Assembly: GCF_902459465.1 (NCBI RefSeq)
Contig: NW_022985708.1
Location: 62,001 to 126,000 of the forward strand
DNA length: 64,000 nt
From: Asterias rubens
Taxonomy: Eukaryota; Echinodermata; Asteroidea; Forcipulatida; Asteriidae
Direction: 5' to 3'
Numbering within the stretch: the stretch's first letter is position 1; every line of letters begins with the position of its first letter. This document shows positions 43,001-55,593 of the stretch, piece by piece. The translations under genes were made by a program, and so were the position numbers. Under the pieces are notes generated by a model, which had not been told where the DNA came from, ran no database searches, and saw nothing but the letters and a program-made list of their open reading frames with translations.

Positions 43001-45024
43001 GTTATTGTTATTGGTACTATACTGTTACTTTTATTACTAGAAAGGTTTGCGGTAACACCATGTGAAAACTCTTTTGAGTTGTGTTGGTTCTGAAAAGAAC
43101 TGGGGGTTTCCCCCACTGGTTCTTTTCAGAACCAACACAACTCAAAAGAGTTTTCACATGGTGTTACTGCAAACCTTTCTTAGTTATACTTCCATCATGC
43201 AAAGTTTCAAATCCTACTTGTTACCTTTATTGTTCTTGTCACATAGCATTCAGACATGGAAACCAGCAGTAGTTTTGAGAAAACTGATACACCAACCATT
43301 CTGTTTCGTAACCGACGTCAGGTAAGATTAGTATAGTTTAGCATCATGTGTTGAATGAGATAGCTTTGTCTGCATATCAACTCCCTCAGTTAAATAGATG
43401 TTAAATTTGCATCGTGGATAAATCCTATTATTTTGTTTTTACCATTCCACCGATGTGTGTAAAGCACTGTATACTCGGTATTTTCCCCGAGTCCTGTGAA
43501 AAAAAACAGGCATATTATTCGGGTGGGATTCGAACCCACTCCCTCAGTTTTGGCAATATGCAAGAATGAAGAACTGCACTTTTTTCCTCCATGTTACCAG
43601 TATTTTTTTTAAATTTGACATTTGATATTTCTAAATAAATTATGGTCTTTCATGACACCTACATTTGATCATAAGTAAAAGGAAAGAGCTTAAAATTAAA
43701 TGGCTCACATTGTTTTCTTCTTACTAAGGAGTGTAATGTACCATGTACTGACAGTACATACCAATCCTACATGGAAATTCTTGACAGTGACAGTGATGAT
43801 GAAGAAGCTTCATTAGCTGCTGCAATTGAAGCAAGTTTGAACGACATCCAGCCACCACCAGAACAAAGGTAATGTTGATCTATATAATCCTTACCCATGA
43901 ATTTTGTTCAGGGGATATATCGCTCTGTTTTTAGATTTCAAAATTTAAATACACATTTATTTCATACACTCCTTGACAATGTAGTAATATTTTCTCTGCA
44001 AAACACATGGAATTGAAAATGGACTCTCTTACAGTAAAGGGAATGTAGTATATATGGTATTACATTTATGCAAACTAACAAAAGTGGGAGTATGAGGCTG
44101 TTCAGATAAGCCAAAACTTGTATGCTAGGTTCACGAAGGACAAACAAAGCGGACTTGACAATCCTATGTGAGAAAAAAATATGCATGCCAGGACAAAGAA
44201 AGACAAAAACACACACCAAAAAAACCAACAAACAAACAAATCACAACCAAACGAATGAACAGACAAAACAAACCATAAGAATTACAATGGTAGGTAAATA
44301 CAACATGCAGGTGGTCTGTCTAAGCAGAAAAGCTAGCTATATATAGCCTACATTATGATAAGAGAACTCTTGTAAGAAGATTTCAATTGTACATATCTGT
44401 GGCATTTCTTAGGTCAGAATTTATAGGTCAGAATTTTTATAGTCCAACATAGTAATATGATAAAAATCTTGTGTTTAAAATTCAAATATTGACATCAGTG
44501 ATAAATTGACTTGTCTTGTTAATTGAAATGATACATTTATAACAGAATGGTGATGATGATGATTACTATTTTGTCTTTATCCAAATTATAAGAATTATAT
44601 GCTATGACGCCTGTTCCCCTTGACATATTATTGGAAAATTTTTTGTTGCGTGGTCAATAAATAGGAAGGAAATGTATGCAACAACCACATTTCTGACATT
44701 CATAGTTGATTTTGTTCTTGACAGTCTGTGAATGTACAAGTTCTAAACTTTATACAGTTACTTATGGATGCTATTTTTTCAGTTTGTTGGTTTACCTTTC
44801 ATTATTTCTAACAGAACAGAGGAAACGCTGCATCATATAATTTCACGTCTCGAGCAATCAGTCACAGGAGATCCCATAATGATCATTGCATGTAGAAAAA
44901 GGTTACTGAAGTCAGCTCTACATGCTACTCAAGCCCGGGAATTTAGTTTTGATAGACCACCTTGTGTGACATTTGCTGGTGAGGAGGCCGAGGATGAGGG
45001 TGGCCCAAGTAGAGAATTTTTTAA
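40091..45024 (+). CDS. SAM-like/UIM/HECT ubiquitin-ligase-like gene, 3' part not visible
   Basis: Six exons join in frame: 40091-40112, 40933-41006, 41890-42543, 43247-43321, 43729-43868 and 44815-45024, all GT-AG. Exons 2-3 (FMRDRAIPESIIDRMKKEKI, then FIPHLGDRVAVKRFCKKR) resemble a SAM-like domain. Next comes GWMHY followed by GGGTRKLSV, a segment common in invertebrate G2E3-like HECT proteins. Exon 5 encodes a ubiquitin-interacting motif (EEASLAAAIEASLND). Exon 6 begins a HECT domain (VTFAGEEAEDEGGPSREFF). The catalytic Cys lobe is not found before the transposon at 46377 or between it and 57258. Either the intron is very long or the gene has been truncated. HECT proteins transfer ubiquitin to substrates through a thioester. 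This fragment alone could not. Confidence 0.75.
43041..43178. repeat. Foldback repeat in an intron of the HECT-like gene
   Basis: AAAGGTTTGCGGTAACACC at 43041 pairs with GGTGTTACTGCAAACCTTT ending at 43178. The arms are nearly perfect up to a GGGGGTTTCCCCC centre. Confidence 0.8.
43450..43545 (-). repeat. Possible tRNA-derived SINE fragment
   Basis: The minus strand has GTGGGTTCGAATCCCACCC (43521-43539), matching a pol III box B, followed downstream by a tail-like sequence (CGGGGAAAATACCGAGTATA). No clear box A is seen, so this is a partial or diverged copy. Confidence 0.35.
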
Positions 45025-46376
45025 GTAAGTGCACATGTTTTAACCAGATTGATTTTCTTGTGTTTCAATTGTCTTGTTTTGTTTCCTCTCTTCACCTACA
45101 AATACTTCCCAAGTATCCAGCCCCCTCTCCCTTCCTCGATTATTCCCAACATGCTCACCCTCTCTTATCTTGCTTTACCTATCCCTTTTCATACTTCCCA
45201 ACAATACCACCTTTAGGTCAATGAAGTAGACTACTAGTTTCTCATCACAATTCTTTTTATTATTACCCAAATTTCATTATTTTTCCCAAAAAGTTGGAAA
45301 AATCTGACACAAACTGCTCCCATCTTAAGCACATAAAAAGGTCCAGACCAGTTGTACGGTTGGTATTTTTGCAGCTTCCAAGGAAAAGAAGGGAAGAACA
45401 ATACATCAAACCAGTTTCGAAAAAGCAGTTTGTGTGTGTGTGTGTGCGTTTGTATATGGTGTAAATCGAGGACACATACGTGAATACATACCCACCTACT
45501 GAGGGCAGTCGGCTCACCGAGGACTGTCCTCGGTAGGATATCCGTTTTAAATGCAAAAATCGATGAAATCTCATGTTTTCCTGCAAATCTCACGAGAAAA
45601 ATTGGGCGTCCTCGTTCAAGCGACACAGAACGTGTGGAGTGTTACCGTGTGTGAAATTCAGCACATGGTTGTGTGTTGGTCTACTACCCAACGTCCCCAC
45701 TAATGCGGCAGCACACATGTTTAGTCGAAACACAAGGTACCAGTCTAAATGCAGTACAACCGAGCACTTCACTGTTGTTGGGAACGAACAGCGACATCCT
45801 TACGCTTGGATTTCAAGACAAACAACGTAAGTGGCACATTTTTGACAGTCTTTAATTAAGAGAGCTATAGTTTATTTTACTTTCATAACGTTAAAAACCT
45901 AGGAATAGTACTCGAAGTAGTGCATGTGTCCTCGATTTACACCATATACAAACGCCGTGATTCACGCGGCATCAAATGTGGCCATCATCAAACATGGCGC
46001 CGGACATGACACAGCGTGTTGAGCATCAACTCTGTAACCAAATTAGAAATCTTACGGTTGCTGTAATAGTTTTGTTCATTTTGTTCATTTTTCTTACATT
46101 CTATACATTTTTGAGATCGTTCATGTAAGTTAACAAAGTCTATGAATAATTATTCACAACTTGCGACTCGGCTGACAGTGCTAGTGGCCGACAGTGTAAT
46201 AAACTTTCAAGTTTCATCAATGATGACATGACCTCAATAATACAATCATTCGTGGTCCCGGTGATGTATTTTGTTTAGCTGTGGTTTGAGGAGGGCTACA
46301 ATTTTTTTTTACTGGAGTAGGCCTACTTTGTTTGAGTGTGAGTGATCTTTTTTTGTAAGTTGCATTGAGTTGTTTT
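45025..46376. other. Region between the last visible HECT exon and the complete transposon
   Basis: No exon recognised. Bases 45432-45446 are a short (TG)n run next to the inverted-repeat element at 45448-45953. Confidence 0.45.
45448..45953. repeat. 506-bp element with 30-bp perfect inverted ends
   Basis: 45448-45477 and 45924-45953 are exact reverse complements (GTTTGTATATGGTGTAAATC and so on). The interior shows no coding sequence. Probable non-autonomous DNA element; no target duplication was identified. Confidence 0.55.
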
Positions 46377-46540
46377 CCCAGGTAGCAAGCCAACGTTGGT
46401 CCAACGTTGGAAACTCGCAACTTGTTGGACGTTGGAAAAACTGGTTGGTCCAACGTTGCGGCAACGTCGGATTTCATTTGCTATAACGTTGGAATCTTTG
46501 GTTAGTTTCACGTGTTTCCAATGTTGGAAACTTGTTGGGA
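46377..46540. repeat. Left terminal and subterminal repeats of copy 2
   Basis: Contains CCAACGTTGGTCCAACGTTGG near the tip, then GGACGTTGGAA, CCAACGTTGCGGCAACG, TAACGTTGGAA and a weak CCAATGTTGGAA. Probable transposition-protein binding sites. Confidence 0.75.
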
Positions 46541-47743
46541 GTAAATGAGAAATATTTTGTTGAAGAAGAAATGGTCGGGGTGGGGGATGCTGCTGGAAAT
46601 TACGTCTACTGGATATATTTTGTTAAACCCAAGTACCATTTCCATTGTTAATTCATGTTTCTGATTGTGTGTAGTATGCTTGAACAATAAAAAAATACAT
46701 GTATCTCATAAACATTTGAAGGAAAAAATAACAATATTTTATTCAGGCAGTTTTTAAAATATACAGACACACTGGCGGATCTATAATTTTTTTGGGGGGC
46801 CGGCCTAAAAGTCAAAATTTCAGTAAAATAGTTAAACAGAGAAAACACGAAAAGAAAAACATTCACATAAAACTAACATGGTTAAGGCATTCCCCTTCCT
46901 TCTCTCCTCTCCCTTTTCTTTCCTTTTCCTACTGTTTTTTACAATTTCTTTTGCGGGGGGGGGGGGGTGGGGGAGCTTTGGTCTGTGGATGCAAGAGTTA
47001 CACCAAAAACAGACTTGTTCCCAATACGTATTGGGAGCACCGTGTTTGTATAGTATTGTTGTATTAGCACTTGCAAAGCAAACAGTGTAGAGACTGGAAG
47101 CCAGTTTATTCCCCATTCTAGGCTGGTTCCCACATCCAATGCTGCACATAAATGTCAAGTACAGTGCAGGGAACTAGTCTGGCTGTGGGCACATGTGTGC
47201 ATATACACATGGTCATACACACCACCACGTTGTTCATTCATCATAAGCACTCTGTTCCTTGACCTCGCCTCGTTATTTACCACAAAAATCTATCTGCTTT
47301 TGAGTGTGATTTGTTTCCACATTTTGACCCAGGTCGTCGTGCGTTATATTTATATGTTGCATTGGTTTCTTCAGTACAATTGTGGGTATGTATCAGGTCA
47401 TTATTATTTGTTCCATTGACTTGAAATTGCAGCTTTTTAGGCCACGTTTTTGATCAAAATGATGGATGGCTGTCACGAAAGTACTACTAGTACTACTACT
47501 ACTAGTACTATAGTGTCAGCGTTTTGCTTTCATTTTCAACATGGTCAAATGTAAATCAACGTGTAAAATTGGTAGCTGTTTGAAAATACTGACTTTATAT
47601 GAAGTTATATGGATGTTAGCCTTCAGCTGTCATAGGAATATTCACTGTCTTCATTCCTTACTATATAACCTCACATTATAGCTGAGCTAGATGGGTCTAC
47701 GACTTGTTGCATGTAGGGCAGGCCACCTTTGTAAAATTTCAGC
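46541..47743. other. 5' leader region of the complete transposon
   Basis: Non-coding. Contains a 13-base G run at about 46955-46967 and a TACTAGTAC-type repeat at about 47483-47511. The promoter of the transposase is presumably here. Confidence 0.45.
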
Positions 47744-49960
47744 ATGGCTCATCGACCTTTGTCATTGTGTGTGAAGTTCAAACCAACCTTCGTTTCAGCA
47801 CGCAATAGACAAGCCCGGACAAGAGTATTAAGATACCTTCAGTCAATTGAAACAGAGAGACCTAACTCCAATCATACAGCTCAGTCAGAGGTTGCTGGGG
47901 ATAACTGGCATTCTTTTGCAAATGGTACTGATGACATTTCAAATCGTGGTCCTAGTTCACACATGGATAGGCCTAGCACTACTAGTAGTCCAGAGCATTC
48001 ATCAGTCAGGGAAGAATCTGAACATTCCACAGCTGCTGACATTAAAAACGATATGTCTACGCCTAGTGATGATACTACTAGTACTAGTGATAGTGACGAA
48101 GATGATAGAGAACCTCATGAAATTGATTTTCAGGTGTACCCGCTTGATGAAACCGCCAGCAATTCAAGTTACAGTTCAAATGTCAGCGCTCACAAAGACA
48201 GGAATAATAATCAGTTAAAAGACAGTCTAGCTCAGTGGGCCATTGAATACAAAATTCCACAAGTTGCCTTGTCGGGTTTGCTATCCCTGCTTCAAGTTAA
48301 CCATCCAAATCTTCCAAAGGATGCTCGAACACTACTTCAAACAACTGTCTCTTACTCAACAAAGGTGATCGGTGGAGGGTCATATCATCATTTTGGACTA
48401 CAGACCTCAATAACATCTAAACTCAACTCTTATAGCGGGCCCCAGTATATGAACCAGTTGTCTTTGCAGATGAATATTGATGGGCTTCCATTATTCAAGA
48501 GCTCATCAGGTCAGTTCTGGCCAATATTGGGCATGATTGAGCAGTTACCGCAGAAGGAGCCCTTCATAATAGGGCTGTTCTATGGTAACTCTAAACCTCA
48601 GGTTACTGAATTTTTGGCAGATTTTGTTGAGGATATGCATGCAGTACAAGCCGCTGGAGGAATACGATTTAAGGATCGTTTGCTTCCTCTGGAGATATCC
48701 ACTATTATCTGTGACACCCCTGCCCGAGCGTTTGTGAAATGTGTGAAAGGTCACAGTGGCTATCATGGATGCGATAAATGCATTCAAGAAGGTGAATGGG
48801 ATGGACGCTTAGTCTTTCCTGAAACTGATTCTGCTCTCAGAACTGATAGGGACTTCAGTGACATGACTGATGATGGACACCACACAGGCACATCACCCTT
48901 TCATCTGTTAGGCCTTGGAATGATTTCGCAGTTTCCCGTAGACTACATGCACCTCGTTTGCCTAGGGGTAACAAGGAAGCTAATCTTGTTGTGGAAAAGT
49001 GGCCCACTGACATGTAGACTGAGTTCAAGAGAATTCCTTGGGATGTCAAACTCTTTGGTGGCTCTCAAGTCATGTATGCCAAGAGAATTTTCTCGCAAGC
49101 CACGCACACTTACAGAAGTTGACAGGTGGAAAGCGACGGAATTCCGGCAATTTCTTTTATACACTGGTCCTGTTATCCTTGCCCATGCTTTACCTAATCC
49201 AATGTATAAAAATTTCTTGCTGTTTTCAATGGGAATCCACATTCTGATCAGCCCATCTCTCTGTCATGCTATGTGCGATCTTGCCCACAAGCTTTTAGTT
49301 GCTTTTGTGCGGCATTTTGGCGACATGTATGGAAAGGATAAACTGGTGTACAATGTTCATGGACTGGTTCATCTTGCTAATGAGGTCAGATTGCATGGCA
49401 ATTTGGACAACATATCAGCATTCCCATTCGAAAATTTCTTGGGTCAGTTGAAAAAAATGGTTCGTTCTCCCAAGAACCCCCTTCAGCAGGTAATCAGAAG
49501 ATTGTCGGAGAATTGTTCAATCACGACACACAAGAATAGAGGCATCAACGGAGTGAAAAAACGGCATTCTGAGGGTCCTCTGCCTGTACACTTCGGGGCA
49601 TGTCATCAGTACAAAGCGGCTAACCTTCCTGTTGGTTATGTTTCTTCAGTGGAAGGTGATAACTGTGTGATGGTCAACCAGCAGATAAGCTTGGTTCGAA
49701 ACTTGCTGGTGAAGAACAATGTTATCTACATTGCTTTTCAACCATTTCAGCAGTGTCGGGATTTCTTTTCATATCCACTGAAATCATCACATGTTGGAAT
49801 ATTCGAAGTGGCCATGTTGAACGATGATCTTGAGGTTGTTCCGGCTCAGGCTATTTCATCTAAATATGTACTTCTTCCCAAAGTCAGTTGCAGGGTAAAT
49901 GACAGACCGGGTGATGTTAATGAAATTTACATTGCTGTACCACTTCTCCATACAGTATGA
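47744..49960 (+). CDS. Transposase, Tnp2/DUF4218-like, 738 codons, intact
   Basis: The intronless frame starts at AGCATGGCTC (47744). Residues about 60-140 are Ser/Asp/Thr-rich and probably disordered. From about 150 the conserved part runs: LFYGNSKPQ near 280, ICDTPARAF near 322 and a Cys/His pattern KGHSGYHGCDKC near 337-347. DYMHLVCLGVTRKL lies near 400, RWKATEFRQFLLYTGPV near 460, and the DUF4218-type VYNVHGLVHLANEV, then AFPFENFLGQLK, from about 535. Asp residues in ICDTP and DYMH are candidate catalytic acids of an RNase H-like fold. I did not verify them. The whole frame is open, so the element may be able to move. Confidence 0.82.
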   Translation: MAHRPLSLCVKFKPTFVSARNRQARTRVLRYLQSIETERPNSNHTAQSEVAGDNWHSFANGTDDISNRGPSSHMDRPSTTSSPEHSSVREESEHSTAADIKNDMSTPSDDTTSTSDSDEDDREPHEIDFQVYPLDETASNSSYSSNVSAHKDRNNNQLKDSLAQWAIEYKIPQVALSGLLSLLQVNHPNLPKDARTLLQTTVSYSTKVIGGGSYHHFGLQTSITSKLNSYSGPQYMNQLSLQMNIDGLPLFKSSSGQFWPILGMIEQLPQKEPFIIGLFYGNSKPQVTEFLADFVEDMHAVQAAGGIRFKDRLLPLEISTIICDTPARAFVKCVKGHSGYHGCDKCIQEGEWDGRLVFPETDSALRTDRDFSDMTDDGHHTGTSPFHLLGLGMISQFPVDYMHLVCLGVTRKLILLWKSGPLTCRLSSREFLGMSNSLVALKSCMPREFSRKPRTLTEVDRWKATEFRQFLLYTGPVILAHALPNPMYKNFLLFSMGIHILISPSLCHAMCDLAHKLLVAFVRHFGDMYGKDKLVYNVHGLVHLANEVRLHGNLDNISAFPFENFLGQLKKMVRSPKNPLQQVIRRLSENCSITTHKNRGINGVKKRHSEGPLPVHFGACHQYKAANLPVGYVSSVEGDNCVMVNQQISLVRNLLVKNNVIYIAFQPFQQCRDFFSYPLKSSHVGIFEVAMLNDDLEVVPAQAISSKYVLLPKVSCRVNDRPGDVNEIYIAVPLLHTV

Positions 49961-50058
49961 GAAATGACTACAAAATTAGTTTGCATGTCACATATTGTAT
50001 TTTTTAAATCAATGCAACATCAGGTGTATTTAAATGAATCTTTATGCAGCAACTCACC

Positions 50059-53000
50059 ATGGATCTGAAAACATATGTGATGGTCGAGTTCAAATCCAAG
50101 GCAGAGGTCGCTGTGGTCCACAAGAACTGGATAGTTGTAGGAGACCACAATACAAAATGCAAGTGGCCCCAAGTGTCACCAAGTGCAATTCGTCTTCACC
50201 TAATGGTAGTGGGAGAGATGAAGGCAGCAGCAGAATGGGACTGTCATGACATCGAAATCCTGTATCAGTCGGGTAAGTACATATAACTTCGGTGTTCTGT
50301 GTACATGAACACAAGAAGAGTTTTGTTGCATATGTTTCATATCCAGTTGTGGCATTTTTGAGAACAAATTCCATTATCCGTCTCAGGAATGATCGATATG
50401 TACGTGATGCAAATTATCTTTTCACATTTTGTGAAAAGAGAAGAACACTTTGTAAAAAACGCACTGTACATGTATATATCCACACATCTGTTTTTCTAGC
50501 AAGAAGCCATAAATATTCTGTTTATTTCGGACAGTTTCATGTTTCTGTATGATTTAAATAGTCACACCGCTAATGTCAAAATGTAATTAAAGACTAAAAA
50601 ATGAAGCTTACTGCTCTTATACATTTGTAGATTCCAGTTTACACATTAGCTCGTTATAAAGATGGAGCCAATACAGAGTAATAACATGCCCCATACATGG
50701 TATAAATACAAAATATACTTGCATCAATGTAAAATACTAAACTTTGTAGGTGGGGCAAATTTAATTGACAAAGCTTTCAAGAAGCAGTGTTGATACAGAA
50801 TTTCCCAAAATAAGAAAGCCTTGTAAGATATGTATTTACTTTGATGTGCTTGAAACTATTAGATGACTATCTGAAGTGCAAGGAGAAGATGAAACTTCTT
50901 CTTAAGGAGGATGTGTCCATAGAATGCCTGCAGACGCCCTCTGAAGGCTCAACAGCCGAGAACATCAGGAAGAGCAAACGAAGAAGGATGTAAGTAATTA
51001 GGGAGTTTGGTAAATGGTCTCACATACATGTACCTTGACAGGCCCATCCATATCCATGTGTTTACTTCTACTTGCCTCTGCAAATAACACATTTTTCCTC
51101 CAAGTATTCCTTTGATTTTGTTAAACAAGGAATATGTAGGTGGTAACATGTAGCTCTTAAATGTTTTTCAAAAGCAGTGCATGCTGTGAGATTATCATTG
51201 TGCTTAGGTAACACAGCAAACATTCAAATAGTTCAATTGGTTTTAATTTCCAGGCAAAGCCACCGATACAGCCCATTTGAGTCGGACAGTGATGAGGACA
51301 ATGGGCAAGACACACCACATCGCCCCAAAAAGGCAAGGATACATTTTCCACCCCTACCAAGGATCCAGTTCATCCATCCAGATGAACTGGAAAGTTGTCC
51401 ACCCTCACCATCTATCATGCCACCCTCGTCCACGAGGCCACCCTCAACAGCTGCCAGGCCACCATCATCTGGCAGACTGCCTTCATCATCTGTCAAGCCA
51501 ACCTTGCCATCTGCTGGTCTGTCTGCATCTGCCAGGCCATCTTCATCATCCACCAGGCCTCCATCTACATCTTCTAGGCAACCGACATCATCAATGAGGC
51601 CAACACCTTCCCCCAGATCACCCATAATATCACCCATGTCATTTCCCGCTATTGAGCCATCTACCTCCCACAGCAGTTCCTCTCGCTCCTCTAGCTCCTC
51701 TAGGACATCGCTGGCCCAATTAACTCAAGAGAAGGCTGCCAGCAAGGGAGTTTCAGGTATTGAGATGAATACCCTTCAATATCACGACCTCAGGTTTAGC
51801 ACTAAAAAGTTAACTTGACCTGAATTCAAACAGATCTTGAATAATCTTTTACCAACGTTCCAGCTGGTTTCTATTGTCTTCTGCACAACAATTGCAGTTG
51901 CACATAGACTAACAGTAATTTTGGGGAAATATTAATTTCTATCGGTAATTTTCACTCAAGTATCAGGCTTTGAAAACCTGTGATGTAAACTGGTCAGATG
52001 ACCTGTACATGTATCATAAACGAATACATTTTCATTTTTATTGCAGCAACCGAGGCTAAAATCCTTGAAACACTCGAGGCAATTTTGCTTCAAGTTGAGA
52101 GGAACTCAAGGATGCTCACCATGCTTGTTTCGAACAAGGAATCTTTGGAAGAGAGAGAGGATCTACCAGAAGAAGTCGACCTTCCCTTGCCCACGTACGA
52201 CTCTGCAAAGGATTTGGATCAGCGGCTTGCCGAAAACCAGACTCTTAAAAAATCATTGGTAGGTATATTTAATAGCACAACACAATTGTACTGCAATTTA
52301 TATGACATGTTCCATAGAATATATACGGCGTTTCATGTCATTTGGTCATATGATATTTTTAATTAATGCAAATACAATATGACAACATGCACAGCGTGGG
52401 AAGCGCTCAAGTGTAAAATGTGTTTGGAAATGTTTTCACTCCTTTGCAGTTGTTCTACTGTGGCACTTCTTTCATGGTAAATTTCTACATAGAAACAATT
52501 TTACACACATCACATTTGGCGGTGACTTATGTGACATGTCACTGTAAACAAGTTCATTTAAACTCCTGTGTTTAAGTCAGTGTATCATATACTATTGAGG
52601 ACAAACAATGCTGAGATGAAAACATCATGGTTCGCTTTCCTATGACCGGTTTTCATAGGAAAGCGAACTATGATGTTTTCATCTCAGCATTGTTTGTCCT
52701 CAATAGCTTGAGACATAATAGGACAGCACACATGTTAGTACTTGGCTTTGTTTAAATATAATACCACATTAATATTGACCATGAAAAGTAGAGTGTAACG
52801 CTTGAATGAATGGTGCTGATGAATTCACCCAAAGAATGTCCCTCTATAAGATATCTTCCTATGTATGTATGTTCTTGAAAATAGTAGATTCATATCATTG
52901 CCTTTTGGGGCAAAAATTGCTCAAAAAATTGTTTAATACATGTATTTTTTATCAATTACATATTCAGTCAACCCGTGTGCTCTTGTTCTGCTTAAATGAC

Positions 53001-54325
53001 TAACTGAAACATTAATTGTCATTTTTGTTTGGTTCAGATTAAGCGCCTCTCATTGATCGGCGGTGCCACCTTAGGAAAGGTGGTTCGAGGGATCATGGTT
53101 GATCTGGTGTCAACAGCCTTGGCCACACAGTGCAATTGGGTTGGGCAGAGAGGGCCAAAAAAGCCTTTTAGTGTTCTCAAGAACATTTTCTCTGTGATAA
53201 TCAGTAAGTAGGATTGTTTCTGTATGTACCTTAGGAGGGAGCCTTTTCAGTTTGCCAAAATGCATCTATTAACCCTTCTATGCTTGGGGTCACCTCTGGC
53301 CCAGGCCCTGCTAATCACAACCCCTCACAGCTGTGAAGCAATGTGAAGTGCAGAAATTTCCCTCAATAGGATTTTAGCGTGGAGTTTCTTTGTTAAGCCT
53401 GCATCCCTCAAAGGAACATACTTAATGCCTGCTGCACACGTGCAGCACGCATTGTATATGTTCCATTGAGGGATTCAGGCTTAACAAAGAATGGAATACA
53501 ATACACAGTAGCTACAATGGACGAAACAAAAGTGGTAATAATGGGGTGTTCATTGGGCAACTTCATGGCCAGCCCCTTTTGCTGCCCTTCACAAACACCC
53601 ATGCAGCTTTAAGGAGCAGGGTGGCTTTGCCCACAGGTTGTGTGTGAGGCATTAGCATGCATATACCAAAGCATCCAGAGGGAGAGTTAATGCACTTGTA
53701 AACAGTTGGATTTCAGCCATTTACCAAGCAAAAGAACAGATTCTTTCAAGTCATTTTGGTTTTGTTCTCATTTAAGTTACATGTATGAGATGATTTTTAT
53801 GTTGAGCTCATGCATGCATGTACCAACTCGCTGCTAACTCTGATGTTGCTGCGTGAATTGCACTGAAACTGAAATATACAAATTTCTTTGAATTAGTCAG
53901 AGAGAAGCATGAAGGTATATATACCTAACAATGTTTTGTTAACAAATATGAAACATACATTATAAGAAAACAAAAATATTGAACAAGTTTGTGGAGAATT
54001 TTCCAAGAAGCCTAGCTGTGTAAACGTTTGTAAGTCCCACAGGCAAAAGTGGCAATCCGACAGGGTGAACAACCCCAATTACCATTTTTGTAGGCTACTG
54101 TATTTATCTAATATTTTTACTTTTTCACCAGAATCAGTGCGACGAAACGGGGGGCATGAAAATGCCAGCCAAGAGGCAGTGCGGGATGCAGTGTCCAACC
54201 ATCTCCGCTACAGCTTTGATTTGGATGGACGTGGGTCCATCCGCAAGAAAAAATTCAAGGATGGAAGAACCACGGAGACCACTGCAGACCCTTCAAGTGA
54301 GCCGGACAGTGACACTGAGACATGA
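50059..54325 (+). CDS. DUF4806-like second transposon gene, six exons (copy 2)
   Basis: Exons 50059-50272, 50863-50989, 51254-51756, 52047-52258, 53038-53203 and 54132-54325 reproduce the copy 1 model with the same splice sites. The first exon has CACCTAATGG where copy 1 has CACCGAATGG, changing one residue. All exons remain in frame, so both copies of this accessory protein look functional. The Ser/Pro-rich exon 3, the coiled-coil exon 4 and the DUF4806-like core are as described for copy 1. Confidence 0.75.
52592..52706. repeat. Intronic hairpin of copy 2
   Basis: Same 54-base-arm hairpin as at 3551-3665, with the same single mismatch. Confidence 0.85.
53386..53491. repeat. Intronic palindrome of copy 2
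   Basis: Same near-perfect 106-base palindrome as at 4345-4450. Confidence 0.8.
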
Positions 54326-55593
54326 AGGAGGTGTGAAGGATATATTGGACAATTTTGGCTGTTTTTGCACTTTTAGGAAAAGCCATTCTTTTTCGTTTTT
54401 GCTTTTCTTTTGACTTGTAAAAAGGGCTTTGTGGTTTGCAGATGAGTGTCCCTAGTCGACTGGGGCAATTTACATTCAACCAGTCCCAAGCAATCTCCCT
54501 GAAGACCAGAATCCAATGTGTGTTATTGATTTACTGAAATTGTTCTTTGTTTCTTTATTTTATGAGAACAACCATTATGTAACATTTGACCATTTTCTGG
54601 TTTTTTTTTTATGTTGCCTCCGAATTGCTTATCAAAGTTGCCCTGTTGACATAGGCCTTTTGGGACCTAATTGTATAATAAAGAAAAAAAGGAGTGGAGA
54701 ACAAAATGTAGAATTACAGTTAATTGTTAAAAGAATGTTTGACTCTTAAGTGACTAAGAATAGGAACACAAATTATTGTTGTCATTTCAATCACTTCATT
54801 ACCTTCTCCATTTCAGAGACATTGGAGAATGAATAAGTGTATATTAAGTTGCATTTATCGTTTGTTAAACTCATACATGTACACTGCTTTTTCTTTTCTG
54901 CACTTTCCAGACGTCAATTTTGTTAACAGATATGACTGCTTGCTGATGTACAGAGTATGTTAAACCATCAAAACTGTTTGATTAGAACAACTGAAAACAC
55001 TTCATGAATGGATTATATTTGTGGAAGAAATAGGAATTCGGGCTACGCATTCAGACTTCCCTCTATGATTTGTTTTGCCCTTTAATAAACAATTGAACCT
55101 ATATAGGTGGCCATGTTTGTGACAATCAGTTGTCCACGCGTCTCTCCATATATGCACTGAGTATATACAATGAGTTCGCCAACTATCAAGCAGCCAGTGT
55201 CTTGCCTAGACTTGTTTTAACTCATACTGGGGTAATGCTGTTACATGTTTGAAATGAAACTAGGCCACTACGTTTGAAATTTTCAACGTTTCACTGTTTA
55301 TATCGTGCCTGCAAAATTTCTATTTCATTGTACATGTACATGCGTTTTTAAGAATAAAGTGATATTTGTCAGTATCGCAGTCATTTGTCACTTTCGTTGT
55401 TATGCTGTCGGATGAGTTAAAGCTCATTCCAAGTTTGTGGAAGTCACTTTATTAGTCATTTGTCTATTCATATGCCATGAAGCCTAAAATGGTCTGTTGG
55501 AAAGTTGCTGGAAATTTGTTGGAAGTGGGTGGAATCTGGTTGGATTAACATTGGAAACTTGTGGGATTTGTTGGGAATAATGACAAGTTTGGT

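Noticed and set aside
43521-43539. Functional tRNA gene
   Set aside because: Only a box B-like sequence is present; no cloverleaf can be drawn.
46955-46967. G-quadruplex regulatory element in the transposon leader
   Set aside because: It is a single long G run, prone to sequencing error; four separate G tracts are not present.
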